From Crambe crambe (Eukaryota; Porifera; Demospongiae; Poecilosclerida; Crambeidae): a stretch of 64,000 bases of DNA. Under the pieces are notes generated by a model that was given only the letters and a program-made list of their open reading frames with translations, had not been told where the DNA came from and made no database searches. The position numbers were made by a program, and so were the translations under genes. Shown in pieces: positions 12,421 through 23,690 of the stretch (positions are counted from its first letter, which is position 1; every line of letters starts with the position of its first letter). The stretch is from the NCBI GenBank assembly GCA_963924555.1, contig OZ004582.1, positions 6,014,001-6,078,000 of the forward strand, given 5' to 3'.

Positions 12421-15185
12421 ATGGAAAGTAGTCCATACTTCAACTCTATCGTGAGTGCTCTAAAGCGAGTCAAGAGGCCTGGCTTGTATGCCTCGGGTGG
12501 CCTGTGTTCTCTGCCTCTACCATGTCTTTCGATCAACAGCCTTCCCGATGTTGTTCTGGGTCTGCCTCTTGCTGACAGCCATGCAAAGTCCATCATCGAA
12601 TTTTCAACCCAAGCTCCATTTGGAAGAGGAGGTTGATACCTCTGTGCGTCGTACTTGGCAGCTAAGCCCGACACAGTTTTCCATTGGCAACGCCAAGTGG
12701 GAGAAGAAGCTGGGAACATTACTGGAGAAGGTCAAGGAGGACTTGGGATATGATACTACCTAATATTTTAATAATGAATCCATCTAGCCAGCCAACCCTT
12801 TACCATATTTCTCAATGTGATCGTGAAGATACACAACCTTTCAGCCATCAGGATTAGTTGTGGGATCGCATGTGCAATGTCAAGCATGATTGCTCTATCG
12901 AGAGGTACACCATTTTGCACATGATAGAGTTACTCACTGTTAATCTTGTGGTTTTGCTGGCAAGGGGAAGTAATGGTTTGGGTAAAGGGTTGACATAGGA
13001 TGTCGTTTCAGGGGTGGGGTCACATTATCTATAGCTAGTTTCTACTTTTGATTCACACACCTGACTTGGTTACCTAGCTGACAGTACAGAATCAATCCGG
13101 TATAGGATTTTTTCCCTTGCCCACGGACCAGACGGGGGCTGGCTACACAAGACTAATGATGGTTATGGTGGTTATGGTATGTATAGTGAAATCCTTTTGA
13201 GTAGAGCTGAGAAGTTGTAATGGCATAAAGTGTCTGTACCAATGGCTTATAGAACCCCTACCACCAATTTCTGACATCAGCTGCAATGTGGGAACCTTTC
13301 TGCCATCCCTTATCCTTTTTTGCTAGCTAAATAATTGAAATGAACTAGCTAGTTCTAGCTCTCTGTAGCCTTATACACATGCTGGTGCTCCTACATGGCC
13401 CCTCATGTGGCACATGTACTAGCTTCAAAATGTGTTTTGCATGCTATAGCACTGATTTTTTGTCAAAATAACAGTGTTACATATGTACTGCACCTTGGCA
13501 TTGGTGCCGAGGCAAAAATGTGCCCAAACAAAATACAGTGGTCCCTGCATGGAACAAGTGAGCAAAAAAATTTTTATTACTGTGATTAGCTAGCTATAGG
13601 CAGTGCTAGCTATGGAAATAATTATGAGTGTGTATCTGGCAATTAAATATTGTAGCAAATGAAGATATTAAAAGCAAGATATCTGAGATCTTCACTGAAA
13701 ACAGTTCTTTCTAAATGGAGCATACTTAACCAGATTTTGTCACCTTGATTATCTGTCTTTGATCATGATTCATGGCTATCCATATTATTATATAGATAGC
13801 TGACCTTTGAGTCACTTAGCTTTGCTAGTGATTGCTTGAACACAAATAAGTATTTGTGAGGATGTAATTGCAGTCACTATGGAAAGTGGAAAGTTCCTTC
13901 TTGTTTTTTCATGATTGTCGATCGTCAACTGGCCATAACCCTACCTATTCTAGATTCATAGCAGCGAAGGATGAGCCAAACACTACAGGCCATCCTACTT
14001 CACTCCCCATTGAGTGCTCTCATGGGGAGTAAAGAGTAGTCAAGTGCTGAAGTAGTGATAAAGTAGTGGTGTGGTTTAGGAGCAAAGGATGAGCCATACT
14101 CGTATTCACTATGCTGATTTTTCTTGCTGCTCTAACTATAGTAAGGCTTTCATATTACATAAGTTCCATTTCTGCTTTTTCTAGCTTATTTTCATCTTCT
14201 TACTGATTAATAAACTTACCAAAATTAATGTTTGAAATTGCTTCTTTACAACTCTAAATAATTCCCACCAAAAAAATGAGTGCATGTGAGCTAGTGACAC
14301 AAAAATTTCATGATTTTTTCCCATGAATATTCGTGAAATCTTTGATTCCATCTCTAACAGTATAATGAAAATCTTCTATGATGTAATTATTACAGCGTCA
14401 TCGAGATACGGAAAAAATCTGAAGGAATGTTTGGAACCTTAGTCATTCAACTGCCATCCAACTACAATGGTGGTCAGCTCAAGGTTTATCATCAATCTAA
14501 GAGCATGGAATTCGATTTTAGTGGTCCAATAGCATGTAGCAACTTCCATTTTGCTGCGTTTTATGCTGACTGCCAACATGAAATTGAACCAGTTACCAAA
14601 GGCTATCGTCTTTGCCTTATTTACAATTTAGTGTATCAAGGATGTGGTAACTGCCCTTCTCCTGCAAATAATCGGGAGATAGTTTCAAGTATTGTTTCTT
14701 CAATGAAAGAATGGGTTGAGGATGACCCTCCAATGATGACTTACTTACTGGAACATCAATATTGTGAAGCAAGTCTCTCTTTTCAGCGGCTAAAGAATAC
14801 TGATCGAGTTGTAGCAGATGTTCTCGCACAAGCAAAGAATGAAGTCAATTTTGATCTTTATCTGGCTCAGGTGAGAGTAGTGGAAAATTGGTCCGCTACT
14901 AACTATGGCGGTTATCATTATGAAGATATCAGAGAAGAAGATCTCATTGAAGAAAGTGCTACGGCTTGTAACCTGATATCGCTTAATGGCCAGCGAATTT
15001 CTGAAATTAATCTCGATAAAAAGTACTTTGTACCTGAAGATTTCTTTGAAGATCGTGATCCTGATGAAGAAGAGCGTGAGGAAGCAACTGGTGATGATGC
15101 CCACATGATGTTGTGCTTTTTTCATTGTATAGTTGCTGTTAAACTCCATTACAGTATTGATCACCCTATTGTAAATATCTTATGA
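12421..15185 (+). pseudogene. Dioxygenase copy 3, frameshifted and truncated
   Basis: Exon 1 starts at 12421 (MESSPYFNSIVSALK). Compared with copies 1 and 2 it has lost 11 bases near 12630, just after FGRG, so the frame breaks; the remainder (EVDTSVRRTWQL) continues in another frame to a stop at 12763, before the LYKLLLYEQGGFFK end of the exon. Exon 2 is recognisable from 14396, where one extra A in GAAAAAA shifts the frame before MFG. The frame from 14427 keeps the distal H and R but stops at 15185, after an unrelated tail in place of the last ~350 residues. H-x-D reads H-R-D. The breaks are against intact paralogs in the same window, so decay is well supported. Confidence 0.88.
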
Positions 15186-15605
15186 TAATGACTTGGTACA
15201 ATTAATTTTCATGATTAAGCTATATAAGTTTAATACCTGTAATTTAAAGTGTCCTTGACCATGATAATAATAGCTGTATTGTATAGCTATTCATGAATCC
15301 AATACATATAATTATATAGGTCAAGACCATGGTGGAAATATTAGAGCTATAGTTTGAGTTAGACTGCTGCTGACACAAAACGGAGGATACTTTAGGCTCT
15401 AACCACAAAGGGCTTAATAAATAAGTGCCAATTGATCTTGTATCTTGCAGCTTGGAGCATTAGCTATGTATTATGTATAGCTATAGGAAGAGATTTGGCA
15501 CAACAACATGACATTGCCAAGTGAAATAAGATTTCATAGTGGCCATGGCCTATTGTAGAATTATTACTACCATGTTGGAATACAAGGTATAGTAGTTTAT
15601 TAACA
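15186..15605. other. Intergenic
   Basis: No gene, repeat or site recognised. Confidence 0.6.
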
Positions 15606-15961
15606 TAGGCGCCGGAATAGGGTGGGCAGGGGCAGCTATGGCCTCCCCACTTTTGAGCAAATGTGATATTCAAAGTAATGCACATGTTGGTAATGGTCGT
15701 CATAATCATTAGCACCTTTTAGGTGTAGACCGCATGCGCATGGCAGCCAAATCAATCAAGCAAGTTTACTTTTCCAAGAGCAAAAAGGTAAATATTCACA
15801 ATTTACACGATTCACAATAGGAAATGAATTTGTGCATGGCTCAGTACATCGTCTAGAAACTGATAATTGAAGTAGAGAATTATCGCAGAAATTGTAGGAA
15901 ATAATTATAGGTTATCACTAAATGGAAGGCCTCCCCACTTAAAAACTCCTTCCGGCGCCTA
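15606..15961. mobile_element. Short inverted-repeat element (TAGGCGCCGGAA ends)
   Basis: It begins TAGGCGCCGGAA and ends TTCCGGCGCCTA. A second inner motif, GGCCTCCCCACTT, occurs near both ends but in the same orientation. No convincing target duplication. Non-coding. Confidence 0.65.
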
Positions 15962-16590
15962 CGAGTAGCTATAATTAAGTTAGTACATACTTCAAGAGGC
16001 TTCTGCTGCTTATTTGAGCTAGACCTCCCATGCACTAAGGACGCCAGCAGCTAGTTTGTATTGACATCTAGGTAGCTAAGATGCTAAAAAGGACCTATTT
16101 CTTACAGTTGTAATTTGGTTTTATCAAAATTAATAATACTATAGCTATTATAATCTCATGGTTAGTATTTGCTAGGGAGAAAACGAGTAAAAAACCCACG
16201 GCCCACTATAGAACCGTGTGACTATTTTTATATACTGCCCTATAATATACAAATCATTATGCAATGGACAAAGTGCCAATTTTTGTCGATTTTGGAAAAT
16301 ATTTGCTGCAAAAAAATCTGACTTGGCATTAGCTAGCTACCATTAATACGTAAAGATACGCAAAAATCACCTGCAGCCTGCATGGCTTAGAGAAAGTGTC
16401 TACACCACCCCCACCCCAGATATATAAGCACATGCACATGTACATCAAAGACTAATTTTTTTTAACCTTTAAGATACTTTACTCACTAGCTACATATTAT
16501 AGGGCCAATCTAACATATCCCAAATGTGGTTGCCCTGGCAGTATGGGCAATCTGACATCAGTGCATGCCTACGTACATTAAATTCCCTAT
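15962..16590. other. Intergenic
   Basis: No gene or repeat recognised. Confidence 0.6.
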
Positions 16591-17655
16591 CAGTCTACGC
16601 TAAGACCACGGTATTGGGCTGACCACTTCCGGTTGAGATGCAGCAGGCTACAAGGCGGGAAAATGGAGGCAAAACTGAGGCAATTTGTATTTTGATATTT
16701 TTGACAGTTATAGATCGTTAGAGTTCATATAATTTATCAACCATAGAGAGTAATAAACAAAGTCTCTTTTACAATAAATCAATCTAGTCTAGTGCCAACT
16801 TGAGGGCAGGAGAGATCTCGGATATACAGGTCACAATTCCTGTACTCGATGACTTCAGTTGACTGCACAGCAAGGAGCCAACTGTAGCCAGGGCTCCATC
16901 TCTTGACAGGTGATAGTAGGAAGGTTCTTGAACACAATATCAGATATTCAAACCACTGGTTCCTTGAGAGTCCAGGATAGATGGCATCAAAAAATGGCTA
17001 AATCGGTCGTCTTTGAACTAGATATTGTGGACCACACAGACTACTCTAGCTAACTAGGACTTATCAATAGTTACTTTCACATTAACTCTACTAAGCACAC
17101 AGTTTTCACCTTTACTAATCAAACGCTAGGTAAAATATAGCCTGTTCTATTGAAGAGACTCTATCGACCACCTCGATTTCAGTAGACTGCACAAGTAGGA
17201 GCCAAGGGTCGTTGCACGAAGAAACTGGCTCCACAGGCTAATTGGAGGCCTGACCTAAGTCTAAATGACCTTTTTCAACCAGTAGACCATTACCCGATGA
17301 AAATATAGACATGAGAAAACTAAAATTATATTATAATGAAACATTAGGTGAACTTTGGTCAAGTTGCGTGGGTGTTGGGCAATATTTTGGCGACCGCAAA
17401 CATGAATAATGGTTCGATTGCAATGACCTAATCAAGTGGGATGATACCACAGAACTTCAGGAGCAGGATGATTCAGAATATGAAGATAGCTGGAACCCTC
17501 AGAGGCTTCAGACATCTCTGCTGTACTTTGGCTTGTTCGCATATGTGATACAATAATCTAACGTGTGAATTATTAGTAATGATATTCATGCTTGTTGATT
17601 GCTGTTAATAGTACATTCCACAATCACTACAATACCGTGGTCTTAGTGTAGACTG
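16591..17655. mobile_element. 1,065-bp DNA transposon derivative, CAGTC ends, CTAT target duplication
   Basis: Terminal inverted repeats of 26 bases start CAGTCTACRCTAAGACCACG and differ at one position. CTAT directly flanks both ends (16587-16590, 17656-17659). The interior has a 48-codon acidic open stretch (about 17410-17556, including IKWDDTTELQEQDDSEYE) but no recognisable transposase. A 4-bp duplication with these ends would fit a Chapaev-type or unclassified cut-and-paste family. Non-autonomous. Confidence 0.85.
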
Positions 17656-17938
17656 CTATTGCAATTCCCCATGGATGGTCTCAGGTTTCACTGAAGCATT
17701 ATAGTAACTAAATTAAATGCATCACAACGTCACATTGCTTGCAATTAGCTATAATACGTAGCTATCTCATTTCTGGTTGCTATGGTAATGACTCCACATT
17801 ATACAGCTATAGTACCTATATTAATTTGAATGTTCTTACATAACTAACTACCACTACTGCTAACTGGCTACACTATTATATGCATATGAATTAGCAAAGT
17901 CTGCAACCGTTCTATCACTACAGTATGTACATACGTGC
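17656..17938. other. Intergenic
   Basis: No gene or repeat recognised. Confidence 0.5.
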
Positions 17939-19823
17939 CTATTCTTGTGAAAAAATACCATATTGATTAGCATTCTGACAAAGAAGAGTGGATCTCTGAG
18001 AAGTATCACGTGAGTCGAAAGATGTAGATCTTCGAGTGGAACGTGAATTCGATTCTAGTGATGAATAATATCTGACACACTGATTATTGTCAAATCCATA
18101 CTCGTTAATTTCTTGATTTTGACTTGTCAATGATGAAATATTGCAGCATTTCGTATCATTAGGAATTCTAGTATAACATATCTTCTTATAACATATATAC
18201 TGACAACTACAGTAGGAATTCCTGACAATATGCATGTTAAGATTTTTGTATACATATCATTCGAGGCAACCATAATTGCTATCATTCAAAAAAGTATTAA
18301 CACTAAGCCATCGACCGTATTCATCCAGTTTTTCTTGTAGGGCTTTACCACAAGGTAAAAACAACCCAAACTGATGTGGAAGACTGAAGGAACACTTAAT
18401 ACTAGAGTATTATACAGTGTATCATATGAATAGATGAAGACTAAGATACATTCACTGGCATAAATAAGCCTTAAGATCATGTATAGAGCTGATAGTGCTC
18501 TGTAGTCTCGAGTATCATTAGTGCCATCTTTATACCATCCTTGGAAGACATCCATGATTATGGCTAAGGCATGCCACCTCTTAAAGCCACACTTTTCGAG
18601 GCAGCGTTTGAAACACTTTGTTGGGTATAAGAGGAGAAGGGATGGAGGGAGGATAATGAAAATAAGGATAATGCTAAGAGAGAGACACACATATGGGGCA
18701 TGGCTACGTCCAAAGTACTTCAGTGATGAATCAAAGTACAGAATTGGAGAATCTTTTATTTCCTTTTCATCATTAGTGTGTAGCTAACTTTACTCCATAC
18801 AGTTGGTTCATAGAAGTGAAAAGTATTTTGGAATAGGAAAGAAGGAAAAATGTAGCTAATGTGTTCAGAATCGACTTCATTGGATTCCATTGATGTGCAT
18901 CCTTGCAGCGTGCAAACAGTTGATAAAATGGCTTACAGACATAAGTCACTAGTCGAAAATCCATACTGTAAAGTTTTATACATAAATACACCATTAGAGT
19001 TAAGATTAATGGATAGAAAGCAATGATATACTCGAATAAAAGAGTGTGAACGTTGGACATCAATGGAGATACGCACACTGGAGGTAGTAAGTAGCGAAAG
19101 AAATCCAAATTCCAAAAAGAATACAAGGTAAGGAAAATGTCCACGACAGGAAATAATATCATATTTTGTATACACATGATCTGTGAATGGATCTGCGAAC
19201 TGTCTAACATTGCATTGACAATTACTTGATGAAAATAAGCCAGAACAGTCACAGGACTGGAGGTGCCTCGACATTTGCACAAGAGGATAAATAAGAATAA
19301 AATGGTGACCATTAAAAGCTGCAGCAATAGATAAAATATCCAAACGTAGTTATATTCATGACACTTGGCACAAGGTATGCTTGCTCCATTGAAAAATGGT
19401 GCAGGACCAAATCCATCAATACACTTCTTGCAATGTGTCCCTTGTCGGTTGAATTTTGAACAGACGAAATAACTCAGGTTGGAACTGGACACATTAGCTG
19501 GAATGCTATAATACAAATTGTTGAAATCTTTTGGGACTTTTGGTGGGAAGTATGGACAATCTCCGATCACTGCCTTGCCGATAGTTTCATCCCAAGTGAT
19601 ACATTTCCCCAAAATAACATCAACTTCTCTATTTCCTCTGCACTTGAAGAGGTCATGTGAAAATTCCTTGCAGTAGCAACTGCCATTTCCATGATCCAAC
19701 CAGGGAGGACGAGATATTTTCAATTTGAAAATTTTCAAATGATCCGGTAAGCAATCCAACAGTCAAATTATCACAAACTGTAAGAGAAATACAACATGCT
19801 ATCATCAGTAGTAGAAGATGCAT
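17939..19823 (-). pseudogene. Multi-pass membrane protein family, broken copy A
   Basis: Reading the minus strand from the ATG at 19823, the signal peptide (MHLLLLMIACC) is as in the intact copies. A 2-base loss near 19715, before PPWLDHG, breaks the frame. The body resumes to 18773, where extra bases after GVKL (about +4) break it again. The next part runs into an in-frame TGA at 18288, where paralogs have the Gly of LLGM. A C-terminal tail (17939-18235) resembles the long tail of the copy at 42167. All three breaks are judged against intact single-exon paralogs at 20409, 23691 and 42167. Confidence 0.85.
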
Positions 19824-20408
19824 GACAAATAGCTTGTACGTAGCTAGCTAGATCAATTTCTCTTCAATCCAAATAGTTATAGATTGATATGTGATTCAGT
19901 GCCCTTTTAAAGGCTACATTGGAAAGCCATAAATGCCATAGTTGTGGATTAGTGACCTTTTATACAGGTTTCTAATGCAGCATGAAAGGGATCAAGTTTC
20001 TTTTGGTTTCCATTTCTCGTTTATTGTTGAAAAACTCAAATTGCTGCAGCATGCTTATGCATGACCCAATTTCCCATCCTGTAAAACCCAGCTATAATAC
20101 GTACTGCATGCTAATTCAGTGGGTACAGGATGGGAAACTAATACTTGGAGTGGCAGTATAATACTATATTATAGTTTTAAAGTATATGGATAAGGAACAG
20201 ACAAGTTATAATTCTGGCAATTAGCATTATTACAGCTATTGATCTATTATTTTCTAAAAATAATGGGTCTTAATATTTATACTGCTATTATAGAGCTATA
20301 CAATCATTATAATTTTTACTAACAATGAAAATAAGTTGATCTTGAATAAAATGGTTATTAACAATAATTAGTAAGGATGTGGACAGATCATGGAAGAATA
20401 CTAAGATG
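19824..20408. other. Intergenic with family upstream motif
   Basis: Contains the cluster's distal motif (TCTAATGCAG, then AGGGATCAAGTTTC, about 19968-20002) and an inverted pair, TTTCCCATCCTGTA near 20069 and TACAGGATGGGAAA near 20125. Confidence 0.6.
19894..19914 (-). promoter_or_regulatory. Conserved TATA-like box upstream of copy A
   Basis: The motif GCCTTTTAAAAGGGCAC-like (plus strand gtgcccttttaaaggc) lies about 75 bases upstream of the ATG. The same block recurs at the same distance upstream of the other cluster members. It is probably a TTTAAA-type core promoter. Confidence 0.55.
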
Positions 20409-22184
20409 TTAACAGCTGAGCAATGGTTTGCGCTCTCCATTATCAGAGAAATATCCAGCTCGAGATTCGTCTATCTCTTCATAGCAATCATCCACTTGAG
20501 AGTCTTTATGGTGTTTTAACTTTCTATTGAAGCATTTGCTTATTCTAAATGTAAGAATTGTCACAGTAGGTATCACAGAAAGTAGTAGCGCTGAAACGAT
20601 GTCGTGTGAATTATGCATAATTGTAAAACACAAAGTCATAATCATTCCAAGAAGAATCAGCACTAAACCATCAACTGTATTCATCCAGCTCTTCTTGTAT
20701 GGTTTTACCACGAGAAAAAAACACCCCAAGCCAACATAAACTATTAAAGGAAGGTTCCACTCGAGGGAATCTAACCTACTCTCATATTGAAACATTTTGA
20801 AAATAAGATCACCTGCAACAACACATATCCTTAAGATCATATACAGAGCTGATAGTGCTCTATAATCTCGAGTACCATTAGTGCCATCTTTATACCATCC
20901 TTGGAAGACATCCATGATTATGGCTAAGGCATGCCGCCTCTTAAAGCCACACTTTTCAAGAATGAGTTTGAAACACTTAGTTGGGTACAAGAGGAGAATG
21001 GATGGAGGGATGATATTGAAAATTAGGATAATGCTAAGAGAGAGGCACACATATGGGGCATGGCTACGTCCAAAGTACTTCAGTGATGAATCGTAGAGCA
21101 AAATAGGAGAATCATTTACTTCCTTTTGTACATTATCGTACAATTTAACTCCACTCAAAATGTTTGCCGAAGTAAAGAGTATCTTAGAATAGGAAAGAAG
21201 GAAAAATGTAGCAAATGTGTTCAAAAGGGACTTCATTGGATTCCACTGACATGTATCCTTGCAACGTGTGAACAAGTAATAGAATGGTTTCCAAACATAA
21301 ATCACCAGTCGAAAATCCATGTTGTAAAGTCGTATGAAGAAATAGGATATTAGAGTTAAGAATATAGGGTAAAAGGCAATGATATACTCGAACAAAAGAG
21401 TGTGGACATTAGACATTGAAGAAGACACACAAACTGGAGGTAGTGAGTAACGAAAGAAGTCTAAGTTCCAGAAACCATATGTGGTGAGGATTATATAAAT
21501 GATTGTGGCTACAGGTTTAACTTGATATACGATCTTTGAATAAAGAACTGGATGTGTTAAGATGTTATTCACCAGTATTTGATGGAAGAAAGCTAAAACA
21601 CTCACTGGACTGGAAGTGCCTTGAATTTCGCATAATAGGACAGAAAAAAATAGAATAGTGACCATTAAGAATTGAAGCAATAGATAAAATATCCAAATGT
21701 AGTTGCGCTCATGACACTTGGCACAGGGTATATTCGCTCCATTGAGAAAAGGCGCAGGACCATATCCATCAATGCATTCCTTGCAATGTGTACCTTGTCG
21801 GTTGAATTTCGAACAGACGAAATAAGTCAGGTTCGAACTAGATACATTAGCTGGAATGCTATGATACGAATAATTGAGATTTCTTGGGACTTCTTGCAGG
21901 AAGTACGGACAATTCCCAATTACTGCCCTACCAGTAGTTTCATCCCAAGTAAGACAAATTCCTGGAAAAAGAAGAACTTCTCTATTTTCTGTGCACTCAA
22001 AGAGGTCAAGATCGTGTAAAAATTCCCCACAGAAGCAACTGCCATTTCCATGATCCAACCAGGGGGGGCAAGAGGTATTTTCACTTTGAGAGTTTTCAAA
22101 CGATCCAGAAGGTAAACTTACTGTTAAATTATCGCAAACTGTAAGAGAAACACAACATGCTATCATCAGTAGTAAAAGAATCAT
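20409..22184 (-). CDS. Multi-pass membrane protein with Cys-rich ectodomain (copy B)
   Basis: A single exon of 591 residues. Residues 1-17 are a signal peptide. Residues about 18-160 form a Cys-rich ectodomain with N-glycosylation sites, a PPWLDHGNGSC motif, CSKFNRQGTHCKECIDGYGP (an EGF/laminin-like spacing) and CAKC just before the first membrane segment (about 162-183). About nine to ten hydrophobic segments follow. Conserved inner blocks include FWNLDFFRYSLPPVC, FATFFLLSYSKILF, DVFQGWYKDGTNGTRDYRAL and FLVVKPYKKSWMN. The C-terminus ERKPLLSC contains an acidic dileucine sorting signal (E-x-x-x-L-L), suggesting endolysosomal routing. The PYK and YKDG features recall a large invertebrate receptor-like family of unknown function. 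Ligand unknown. Confidence 0.88.
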   Translation of the reverse strand: MILLLLMIACCVSLTVCDNLTVSLPSGSFENSQSENTSCPPWLDHGNGSCFCGEFLHDLDLFECTENREVLLFPGICLTWDETTGRAVIGNCPYFLQEVPRNLNYSYHSIPANVSSSNLTYFVCSKFNRQGTHCKECIDGYGPAPFLNGANIPCAKCHERNYIWIFYLLLQFLMVTILFFSVLLCEIQGTSSPVSVLAFFHQILVNNILTHPVLYSKIVYQVKPVATIIYIILTTYGFWNLDFFRYSLPPVCVSSSMSNVHTLLFEYIIAFYPIFLTLISYFFIRLYNMDFRLVIYVWKPFYYLFTRCKDTCQWNPMKSLLNTFATFFLLSYSKILFTSANILSGVKLYDNVQKEVNDSPILLYDSSLKYFGRSHAPYVCLSLSIILIFNIIPPSILLLYPTKCFKLILEKCGFKRRHALAIIMDVFQGWYKDGTNGTRDYRALSALYMILRICVVAGDLIFKMFQYESRLDSLEWNLPLIVYVGLGCFFLVVKPYKKSWMNTVDGLVLILLGMIMTLCFTIMHNSHDIVSALLLSVIPTVTILTFRISKCFNRKLKHHKDSQVDDCYEEIDESRAGYFSDNGERKPLLSC

Positions 22185-22239
22185 GATGAATAGCTTATAG
22201 CTAGATTACTCTTCACCAAATTAGTATAGATGGATTGTG

Positions 22240-22260
22240 ATTTAGTGCCCTTTTAAAGGC
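22240..22260 (-). promoter_or_regulatory. Conserved TATA-like box upstream of copy B
   Basis: gtgcccttttaaaggc at about 65 bases upstream of the start codon, conserved across the cluster. The distal motif (CATGTATGGATTCTAATGCA, then AGGGATCAAGTTTC) follows at about 22354-22394. Confidence 0.55.
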
Positions 22261-22659
22261 AGCATTAGAAAGCCATATAATGGAGCACTGTTGCTAACTA
22301 ACTGTAGTTTAAGGTCTTGGTATGATCATGTTACAGCATGGTTATGTTTTACACATGTATGGATTCTAATGCAGGATGAAAGGGATCAAGTTTCCTTAAT
22401 TTGGTTGTTACTTGTTCCTTGTAACACTGTAACTATGGCAGCATACCCATCCAGAATAATAAATTCATGACTCACTCAGTTGCCTCAAGTATTGCAATGC
22501 ATCATGGCAATGCACCCCCAAACTGTGGGAAGTGGAACCTTTCTTCACTGGTTAATAATGTTGTCTTTGGGTATCTTTTTTGTTGTGGTAATTAAAGTCC
22601 AAGAAGAGCAGTTGATGGCTTACTTCTGATTCTTTCTAATATTGCTGATTACCAAAAAA

Positions 22660-22800
22660 TTGTATGCTGGGAATAGTGTCATACTGAAACATGAGACTAC
22701 AAACTGTGAATTCTTAAAATCATGTAAAAAGCTGATAGCTACAGTGCACTGTACCATTAGTGCCATCTTTAAAGCATACTTAAGCTTGGATGGCATTCGC
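22660..22800 (-). pseudogene. Relic fragment of the membrane-protein family
   Basis: Plus-strand text such as ACCATTAGTGCCATCTTTA after GCTGATAG matches the region encoding YKDGTNGTRDYRAL in the intact copies, with heavy decay. A second relic, in the duplicated block, lies at about 28990-29120. Confidence 0.6.
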
Positions 22801-22912
22801 TGAAATAATATAATATTATGTCCATCTCAGTACTTACGACTAGCCAAACACAGTCATTGCTCAGCAAACACTGGTATTTAGTGAGGCCAGCAGAATAAAC
22901 ATCATATTGTAA

Positions 22913-23275
22913 TTAGATGTCAATATCATTACCCAAAGGTAAAATTATAGTGTCCACCCATAACACCCAGCGCGCCATGGTTTTGGTGCAGTTCCCTCGC
23001 TGCACTGCCACTGATAGTCCTATCAGGTATCCTTGACAAGTTTGTTGCCAAAGATGGTCAGCTTCCAGACCATGGTGACTAACAAAGAACTCTGTTTCCC
23101 AGCGAATCGAATATTTTGAACTATCTTCTGATAATATGAAAAGGGAAATATTCCCAGAGCAAGATAGAAAATAGAAGACATCAACATTGAAGCTATGTTG
23201 GAGGGGACACTTCGGCATGCAGATGTTACATGAGTGTGGTGAAAACCAAGGGCTTTGAAAACTACAGCGGAGCAA
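22913..23275 (-). other. Unidentified 120-codon open frame
   Basis: No ATG start; the frame opens after a stop. It encodes a Cys/Trp-containing sequence (SPHSCNICMPKCPLQHS, WETEFFVSHHGLE, LWQQTCQGYLIGLSVAVQ) that looks like a real folded-domain fragment rather than noise. I do not recognise the family. A second copy at about 29280-30290 is interrupted by three insertions. It could be an exon of an unplaced gene or a retrocopy. Confidence 0.35.
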
Positions 23276-23690
23276 TCACACGATATGCTAAACTACAGAG
23301 AGAGAAATAGTATGTCTCCAACAAGATCCTCAAACAAGTCAGCACAAAGGCTCCTGTAAAGTAGTAGCTAGCACTGTATCAGATAAGTAGAAATGATAGG
23401 TGAAACAGATCAAGAAGGAGAGGAAGCATTTCCTGAAATGTCACTGAAAAATGGGGTAAATGTATTAGTGGGCATGCATGGCTGAATATGTTAAGTAACT
23501 GTCACTGTAACTTGCAGAGAATTACAAAAATAAGTCAATTAATATGCTTTTTTTATAATTATGAACGAAATCATTAATAACAGTAAGGATGTAGCTAATA
23601 CAAATTGTGGACAGTCAGATCATAAAAGAATTAATGCTAGGATGTTATCAGCTAATTAATGGTTTGCATTCTCCATTATCAGAGAAATTG
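23276..23690. other. Intergenic, part of the 7-kb duplicated block
   Basis: Nearly identical to 30290-30687. No gene. It includes the decayed former C-terminal coding tail of copy D just downstream of its stop. Confidence 0.6.

Noticed and set aside
12300..12719. Minus-strand 139-residue frame
   Set aside because: Antisense shadow of pseudogene exon 1.
20881..21353. Plus-strand open frames MPSLYHPWKTSMIMAKAC and similar at several loci
   Set aside because: They recur opposite every family copy and are antisense shadows of the YKDG and neighbouring coding regions.
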